In this document: positions 56,343-64,000 of the stretch, in pieces | How the letters are laid out: each line of letters begins with the position of its first letter | How positions within the stretch are numbered: position 1 is the first letter of the stretch | Origin: Heracleum sosnowskyi | Taxonomy: Eukaryota > Streptophyta > Magnoliopsida > Apiales > Apiaceae | Length of the DNA: 64,000 nt | Reading direction: 5' to 3' | Assembly: GCA_030848705.1 (NCBI GenBank) | Contig: JAUIZM010000016.1 | Coordinates: 3,720,001 to 3,784,000, forward strand | Program-made: the position numbers and the translations under genes | Notes under the pieces: model-generated | The model's input: only the letters and a program-made list of their open reading frames with translations | Databases searched by the model: none | Told to the model about the DNA's origin: nothing

Positions 56343-57148
56343 TCATTTAATTGGCTTTGTTTTCTCTTATCTTTTATTTATCTCTTCTTATGAATATGTG
56401 TTGGTTATCTTTGGATTGTATTGAGATCTTTATTATGAACTAATTTTTATAAAGTTGGGACTTTTATGGAACCCTGGCATGGGATTATTGGTGTTTTGTT
56501 AAAGAGTATTGTATGTAGTTCTATGGTTTATTCATTCAAGTGTTTTCCATGTTAATACTTGCTATTGTCAGATCAACTTTAGTGGGTTAATGAGTTAATT
56601 ATAATATCGAGAGAATTATAGTTAATTGACATACAACTTGGATGGTGCATGCTTATATCTTTGGATTATAATATTGTTACAGTATAGACATATATTGTGA
56701 CCATGCATAACTTTGTGAATTGGTGCTGAATTGTATTCTGAGGAGTAAATTGGCATAGACATATGTTAGTTTACATGGTAGGAATTATACCATAGTGATT
56801 TCGAGAAAAACCTATGACCAATGAATTCTAACTAGTGAACTATGGATTTGCTATTGTGCTACGCGACTCTTTTACCAATTTCTATGTGTTAGGGGGAAGT
56901 AATTATCCTGACTTATCTTCTCATATCTGAATCTCGTAAGACTTTCTTTGGTAGTATAATATTAGTTAGTTAATTAATTAGTTTTAGTAGAAAAACCAAA
57001 ACCCAAATCTTGTGCTCGATAACCAAAGTGTTAGATATTACTTGCGATTAATACAAATATACAGTACTTGAGGAACGATAACTGGTAATTACTACTATAT
57101 TACTTGTTTGCGATTGTGTGCACTTGCACATATATATTTTACGCAACA
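56343..57148 (+). repeat. LTR segment B2 (5'-truncated)
   Basis: Matches the full LTR from ATTTAATTGGCTTTG to ACGCAACA. From about position AATATTGTTACAG onward it is the counterpart of the first LTR of copy 1. Confidence 0.82.
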
Positions 57149-58263
57149 AGTTTTTGGCGTCACACCTCCTGCTTGCAAGGGCTTTGCTCCAACCACTTCA
57201 CGAGCCAGTCAATTGTGTTTATATTTGCACCTGCGTGCTAATGAACTAATGGTCCGCCCAGAAGAAACTAAAGGAAGCAAGCACTTCTTCATTTCTTTTT
57301 CAAAGGCGCCATATGCAAATAATCAGGGGAGTATTTTAAACCTTTCTTTGTATATATATTTTATTTGATTTTATTTTTGTATTTTTTTAGGATTGTTTTT
57401 AGTTGTGTATATTTTTATATATTATTCATTGGGGACAATGAACCACTTAAGTGTGGGGAGCAGTTTCCATCATTAAACATCAAAAAAATTTGGATTTTTT
57501 TCTTTTTATTTGTTAGATTTTTTTAATATAGTTAAAAAAAATACAAAAATACAAAAAAAATTAGAAAACTTAAAAAATTGATTCCCTTGTGAAAATAGCA
57601 TGTTAATAAGGATAAGTACACACCATGTACACTTATTTTGCGAGTGTAATGTATATGTCTCCTTGGCGTAAAATACCTTATACATGATTATGCCTTGTAT
57701 GTGCTTGCGAAATTTCAAAACTTGAATGTACGTCATTGTCAATTTTGATGAATTTAGCATGCTATCACCTGTGAGATCTTGAGCCTTAATTAATGATTGA
57801 TGCACTTTTATATCAATCTATTTTTTTTTGTGGTGAGCTAATCGTCATTGTACATGTTGCTCTAGAACTTGCTTTAAACCAGGTCGTGCGTATATTGATA
57901 TTGTGTATTGTGTAAAAATGATAAAGGCACTAGGATTAACCGTATTGTCCCAAACAGTACCTGAAAAATAATCCTTAGTGAGCCCACTTGAGCCTTATAT
58001 CCTTTTTCTTCGTATATCACCATCTAAATCTTGAGCTTATTTATTTGTTCTTGTCTTGATTGACTAGTAGAGCATTGTGATATATACTTGAGATTGATAA
58101 AATATTTAGTGTGGGGATATATTTGTTAATGTGTGAATTTTGGTGGGATATAATTGGTTTGGCTAATTCTTGTCGGTGACATTTCTAACAGAGTCACAAA
58201 GGTCAATAAAGAAAAGAAGAAAGAAAAAAATATAGAGAGAAAAAAATTGAAAAAAAAAAAAAG
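57149..58263 (+). mobile_element. LTR-element internal segment B2
   Basis: Counterpart of 10039-11151: shares the variants TTTTTGGCGTC and CACTTCACGAGCC and the same A-rich deletion junction. Confidence 0.75.
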
Positions 58264-59448
58264 AAAGGAAGGCTTGGAGCTTAATTGGCAAGAGTTGGAG
58301 ATTTATTTGATTAAAATTCGGATTTTATGACCTACTTGCGCAGTCCACACTGTTTGGGCCATAACCGGAGTTCTAGAAGTCCGATTCAGACGATTCAACA
58401 TCCCACGGAAAGCTTATGAGAAGAGATTTATCTCAGAAGTGGTCTTGATATCAAAACCCAGCCGTATCAGTCCAGAAACAGAGCCCAAAAGTCAGCTATG
58501 AATTTCTATTAATGGAATTCAATTCTGTTTGGTAAATTTCCTTGTATTTGTCTTAAATAATTAAAAACACTTTTATTATATATTATTAGATCTAGATCAG
58601 ACCTTGTAGAGAGATAGAACACAAGGAAGAGAAGATATACAGAAGCCGCACAAGGGAGGAGAAGAAGCCATCAACAGAGAAGGATTCAGTCATTGAAGAC
58701 ATTTAATTGGCTTTGTTTTCTCTCATCTTTTATTTATCTCTTCTTATGAATATGTGTTGATTATCTTTGGATTGTTTTGAGATCTTTATTATGAAATAAG
58801 TTTTATAAAGTTGGGGTTTTTATGGAACCCTAGCATGGGATTATTGGTGTTTTGTTAAAGAGTATTGTATGCAGTTCTATGGTTTATTCATTCAAGTGTT
58901 TTCCATGTTAATACTTGCTATTGTCCGATCAACTTTAGTGGGTTAATGAGTTAATTATAATATCGAGAGAATTATAGTTAATTGACATACAACTTGGATG
59001 GTGCATGCTTATATCTTTGGATTATAATATTGTTACAGTATAGACATATATTGTGACCATGCATAGCTTTGTGAATTGGTGCTGAATTGTATTCTGGGAT
59101 TCGAGAAAAACCTATGACCATTGAATTCTAGCTAGTGAACTGTGGATTTGCTATTGTGCTACGCGACTCTTTTACCAATTTTTATGTGTTAGGGGGAAGT
59201 AATTATCCTGACTTATCTTCTCATATCTGAATCTCGTAAGACTTTCTTTGGTAGTATAATATTAGTTAGTTAATTAATTAGTTTTAGTAGAAAAACCAAA
59301 ACCCAAATCTTGTGCTCGATAACCAAAGTGTTAGATATTACTTGCGATTAATACAAATATACAGTCCTTGAGGAACGATAACTGGTAATTACTACTATAT
59401 TACTTGTTTGCGATTGTGTGCACTTGCACATATATATTTTACGCAACA
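58264..59448 (+). repeat. LTR segment B3 (5'-truncated, ~60-bp internal deletion)
   Basis: Counterpart of 11152-12392. At about 59098 it lacks roughly 60 bp, joining TGTATTCTGG directly to GATTCGAGAAA. Confidence 0.82.
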
Positions 59449-61378
59449 AGTTTTTGACGCCACACCTCCTGGTTGCAAGGGCTTTGCTCCAACCACTCCA
59501 CCAGCCAGTCAATTGTGTTTATATTTGCACCTGCTTGCTAATGAACTAATGGTCCGCCCAGAAGAAACTAAAGGAAGCAAGCACTTCTTCATTTCTTTTT
59601 CAAAGGCGCCATATGCAAATAATCAGGGGAGTATTTTAAACCTTTCTTTGTATATATTTTTTAGTTGATTTTATTTTTGTATTTTTTAGGATTTTTTTTA
59701 GTTATATATATTTTTATATATTATTCATTGGGGACAATGAACCACTTAAGTGTGGGGAGCAGTTTCCATCATTAAACATCAAAAAAATTTGGATTTTTTT
59801 CTTTTTATTTGTTAGATTTTTTTAATATAGTTAAAAAAAATACAAAAATACAAAAAAAATTAGAAAACTTAAAAAATTGATTCCCTTGTCAAAATAGCAT
59901 GTTAATAAGGATAAGTACACACCATGTACACTTATTTGCGAGTGTAATGTATATGTCTCCTTGGCGTAAAATACCTTATACATGATTATGCCTTGTATGT
60001 GCTTGCGAAATTTCAAAACTTGAATGTACGTCATTGTCAATTTTGATGAATTTAGCATGCTATCACCTGTGAGATCTTGAGCCTTAATTAATGATTGATG
60101 CACTTTTATATCAATCTATTTTTTTTTGTGGTGAGCTAATCGTCATTGTACATGTTGCTCTAGAACTTGCTTTAAACCAGGTCGTGCGTATATTGATATT
60201 GTGTATTGTGTAAAAATGATAAAGGCACTAGGATTAACCGTATTGTCCCAAACAGTACCTGAAAAATAATCCTTAGTGAGCCCACTTGAGCATTATATCC
60301 TTTTTCTTCGTATATCACCATCTAAATCTTGAGCTTATTTATTTGTTCTTGTCTTGATTGACTAGTAGAGCATTGTGATATATACTTGAGATTGATAAAA
60401 TATTTAGTGTGGGGATATATTTGTTAATGTGTGAATTTTGGTGGGATATAATTGGTTTGGCTAATTCTTGTCGGTGACATTTCTAACAGAGTCACAAAGG
60501 TCAATAAAGAAAAGAGAAGAAAGAAAAAAATATAGAGAGAAAAAAAATTGAAAAAAAAAGAAAAAAATAATGAAAAAAGAAAAGAAAAAGAAAGGAAATA
60601 TCTCTATCGGTAAGAAAAAAAAAATGTATGTTCATTGGTTCTTACAATGTGAAACTTACGGGTTTTCATATTTTTATTGGGATGATATCTCAAGATAGTT
60701 TCATGTTGAGTGCTTCAAGTGTTTATGAACATTATGCTCTATTAGTTGTCAAGTTTAGCCAACTACAGCCTTTTCATTTTCCTACCCCTCATCCAAGCCT
60801 CGTTACAACCCTTGACAAAGACCTTTTGATTTATACGAACAAGAAGTGTAGAGATTTTGGTGGACAAACAAGCTTATAGTAGCACATGTGAATTTGATTG
60901 AACTTGAGTGATACAGTTACAACTAAACACTTGTGTGCTTTGAGTGTTTGTGAGGTTATTTTTCCATGTAAAGCATGATATTATCTTGTTGATTGAGACT
61001 TTGATGTTATTCATTACATATTTTTAGTCTTTCAGACTATGTGCGCGTACTTGAATAGTTGTGTTGGTGTGTAAAGTTGAGGGATCGCATTATATGACAC
61101 CTAAGAGCTATTACATGGTTAAGTTTTCATGTGTGGTGTGCTATGATATATTTCATGTTTGAGACTTGGAAGTCAAACCAAATATAAAATTTTGTGGGCA
61201 GATTTACTATAAACCCTCACGAGACCTTACTCGTCCACTAGGGCTGCCTAGGGGTTTAAAGGGTTTTTTGCATATGCCAAATGCAACCGTGATCACCTAC
61301 GGAAGTGGTATTAGTTAGTTAGGATTTAGTTTTTTCTTTGTTTTTGCCCGAGGACGTGCAAAATGTTAAGTGTGGCGA
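59449..61378 (+). mobile_element. LTR-element internal region B3 (complete)
   Basis: Counterpart of 12393-14323, with the same mutated PPT (AAGTGTGGCGA) before the next LTR. Confidence 0.75.
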
Positions 61379-62738
61379 TGTGATAAGCGTGAGCTTTATC
61401 TTAATATTTTCCCTATATTCAAGTTATTTTGTATTGATTTGGATTTTTTTATTTAATAAATAATAATGTTTTATTGTAGTTATCAAGGAGTTTTAATAAA
61501 GGAAGGCTTGGAGCTTAATTGGCAAGAGTTGGAGATTTATTTGATTAAAATTCGGATTTTATGACCCACTTGCGCAGTCCACACTGTTTGGGCCATAACC
61601 GGAGTTCTAGAAGTCCGATTTAGACGATTCAACAGCCCACGGAAAGCTTATGAGAAGAGATTTATCTCAGAAGTGGTCTTGATATCAAAACCCAGCCGTA
61701 TCAGTCCAGAAACAGAGCCCAACAGTCAGCTATGAATTTCTATTAATGGAATTCAATTCTGTTTGGGAAATTTCCTTGTATTTTCTTAAATAATTAAAAA
61801 ACACTTTTATTATATATTATTAGATCTAGATCAGACCTTGTAGAGAGATAGAACACAAGGAAGAGAAAATATACAGAAGTCGCACAAGGGAGGAGAAGAA
61901 GCCATCAACAGAGAAGGATTCAGTTATTGAAGACATTTAATTGGCTTTGTTTTCTCTTATCTTTTATTTATCTCTTCTTATTAATATGTGTTGGTTATCT
62001 TTGGATTGTTTTGAGATCTTTATTATGAACTAAGTTTTATAAAGTTGGGGTTTTTATGGAACCCTAGCATGGGATTATTGGTGTTTTGTTAAAGAGTATT
62101 GTATGCAGTTTTATGGTTTATTCATTCAAGTCTTTTCCATGTTAATATTTGCTATTGTTCGATCAACTTTAGTGGGTTAATGAGTTAATTATAATATCGA
62201 GAGAATTATAGTTAATTGACATACAACTTGGATGGTGCATGCTTATATCTTTGGATTATAATATTGTTACAGTATAGACATATATTGTGACCATGCATAA
62301 CTTTGTGAATTGGTGCTGAATTGTATTCTGGGGAGTAAATTGGCATAGACACATGTTAGTTTACTTGGTAGGAATTATACCATAGTGATTTCGAGAAAAA
62401 CCTATGACCATTGAATTCTAGCTAGTGAACTGTGGATTTGCTATTGTGCTACGCGACTCTTTTACCAATTTTTATGTGTTACGGGAAAGTAATTATCCTG
62501 ACTTATCTTCTCATATCTGAATCTCGTAAGACTTTCTTTGGTAGTATAATATTAGTTAGTTAATTAATTAGTTTTAGTAGAAAAACCAAAACCCAAATCT
62601 TGTACTCGATAACCAAAGTGTTAGATATTACTTGCGATTAATACAAATATACAGTCCTTGAGGAACGATAACTGGTAATTACTACTATATTACTTGTTTG
62701 CGATTGTGTGCACTTGCACATATATATTTTACGCAACA
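61379..62738 (+). repeat. Full-length LTR B4 (1360 bp)
   Basis: TGTGATAAGCGTGAGC to ACGCAACA, counterpart of 14324-15684. Confidence 0.85.
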
Positions 62739-63805
62739 AGTTTTTGGCGCCACACCTCCTGCTTGCAAGGGCTTTGCTCGAACCACTCCACCAGCCAGTC
62801 AATTGTGTTTATATTTGCACCTGCTTGGTAATGAACTAATGGTCCGCCCAGAAGAAACTAAAGGAAGCAAGCACTTCTTCATTTCTTTTTCAAAGGCGCC
62901 ATATGCAAATAATCAGTGGAGTATTTTAAACCTTTCTTTGTATATATTTTTTATTTGATTTTATTTTTGTATTTTTTTAGGATTTTTTTTAGTTGTGTAT
63001 ATTTTTATATATTATTCATTGGGGACGATGAACCACTTAAGTGTGGGGAGCAGTTTCCATCATTAAACATCAAAAAAATTTGGATTTTTTTCTTTTTATT
63101 TGTTAGATTTTTTTAATATAGTTAAAAAAAATACAAAAATACAAAAAAAATTAGAAAACTTAAAAAATTGATTCCCTTGTCAAAATAGCATGTTAATAAG
63201 GATAAGTACACACCATGTACACTTATTTTGCGAGTGTAATGTATATGTCTCCTTGGCGTAAAATACCTTATACATGATTATGCCTTGTATGTGCTTGCGA
63301 AATTTCAAAACTTGAATGTACGTCATTGTCAATTTTGATGAATTTAGCATGCTATCACCTGTGAGATCTTGAGCCTTAATTAATGATCGATGAACTTTTA
63401 TATCAATCTATTTTTTTTTGTGGTGATCTAATCGTCATTGTACATGTTGCTCTAGAACTTGCTTTAAATCAGGTCGTACCTATATTGATATTGTGTATTG
63501 TGTAAAAATGATAAAGGCACTAGGATTAACCGTATTGTCCCAAACAGTACCCTGAAAAATAATCCTTAGTGAGCCCACTTGAGCCTTATATCCTTTTTCT
63601 TCGTATATCACCATCTAAATCTTGAGCTTATTTATTTGTTCTTGTCATGATTGACTAGTAGAGAATTGTGATATATACTTGAGATTTATAAAATATTTAG
63701 TATAGGGATATATTTGTTAATGTGTGAATTTTGGTGGGATATAATTGGTTTGGCTAATTCTTGTCGGTGACATTTCTAACAGAGTCACAAAGGTCAATAA
63801 AGAAA
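62739..63805 (+). mobile_element. LTR-element internal segment B4 (3'-truncated)
   Basis: Counterpart of 15685-16751 with the identical truncation point after CAATAAAGAAA. Confidence 0.75.
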
Positions 63806-63974
63806 CCCATGATCAGTTCAAAACCCACTATGGTGATGAACATTATAGCAATTGTCAAATTGGTCCTACTTTAAACCAAAACTTCAAAAAAAATATCTTC
63901 TTTAATTTTAAAAAATTAATTATAAGTACAATGTAGTAACTAAGAAAGTTCATCTGATAATATAATTCTTTTAA

Positions 63975-64000
63975 GACTTAAATGCAGTTTGTGTACCTGA
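63975..64000. mobile_element. Left TIR start of the MULE (copy 2, cut by window end)
   Basis: GACTTAAATGCAGTTTGTGT continues as in 16921-16946, preceded by the same TTCTTTTAA. The rest of the element lies beyond the window. Confidence 0.9.

Larger units (their letters stand above)
48758..64000 (+). repeat. Unit 2 of the putative ~45.5-kb tandem duplication (continues past the window)
   Basis: Collinear with 3216-16946 in direct orientation. Differences include a shorter AT microsatellite, an extra 1580-bp LTR-array unit, single-base changes and small indels. It ends at the window edge inside the MULE TIR. Confidence 0.8.

Noticed and set aside
1..64000. tRNA, rRNA, snoRNA, microRNA precursor or CRISPR-like arrays
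   Set aside because: None seen by eye. The regularly spaced repeats are all inside transposable elements, and a covariance-model search would be needed for small RNAs.

Overview
This is nuclear DNA from a flowering plant, most likely a eudicot. The evidence is spliced genes with GT-AG introns, Stowaway MITEs, CACTA, hAT, MULE and Helitron elements, Ty3/gypsy Tat-lineage and Ty1/copia retrotransposons, and AT-rich spacers. It is not bacterial: there are no operons, ribosome-binding sites or CRISPR arrays. Only three host-type genes can be supported: a small coiled-coil protein gene (present twice), a secreted proline-rich protein gene, and a multi-exon spinster-type MFS transporter that lacks its 5' end.

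Layout. 1-3466: minus-strand Tat-lineage Ty3/gypsy element with decayed gag, a pol remnant, a PBS and one full LTR. 3467-8850: coiled-coil gene with its promoter, then AT-rich repeat DNA including Helitron-like pieces. 8855-9462: N-terminal fragment of a MuDR-type (MULE) transposase, cut off by an LTR. 9453-16751: tandem LTR/internal segments of a non-autonomous LTR retrotransposon. 16921-17920: complete 1000-bp MULE with 9-bp TSD. 18028-22509: complete 4.5-kb CACTA element. 22744-23082: proline-rich protein gene. 23710-25667: Helitron with two nested Stowaway MITEs. 25910-32516: spinster gene, with a 2057-bp hAT element inserted exactly at its stop codon. 32446-38855: a 3205-bp tandem duplication joining part of a spinster exon, an LTR-element fragment and a copia LTR. 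38868-40138: 3' part of a copia element with an extra ORF. 40139-47087: two direct copies of an approximately 1.9-kb sequence, the second split by a 2815-bp CACTA element. 47758-48709: Helitron-like AT-rich repeat.

From 48758 to the window end the sequence repeats 3216 onward at near identity, in the same order and orientation. The simplest reading is a tandem duplication of a unit of about 45.5 kb (3216-48757) whose second copy runs past the window. The two copies differ by one LTR-array unit, microsatellite length and scattered substitutions.

I found no new defence, metabolic or regulatory system. The window's interest is structural: nested insertions with clean boundaries, two tandem duplications of very different size and age, an LTR-LTR recombination that can be read directly from the paralogous copies, and a transposon that has replaced the stop codon of a transporter gene. 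All alignments were made by eye; coordinates of degenerate repeats are approximate.
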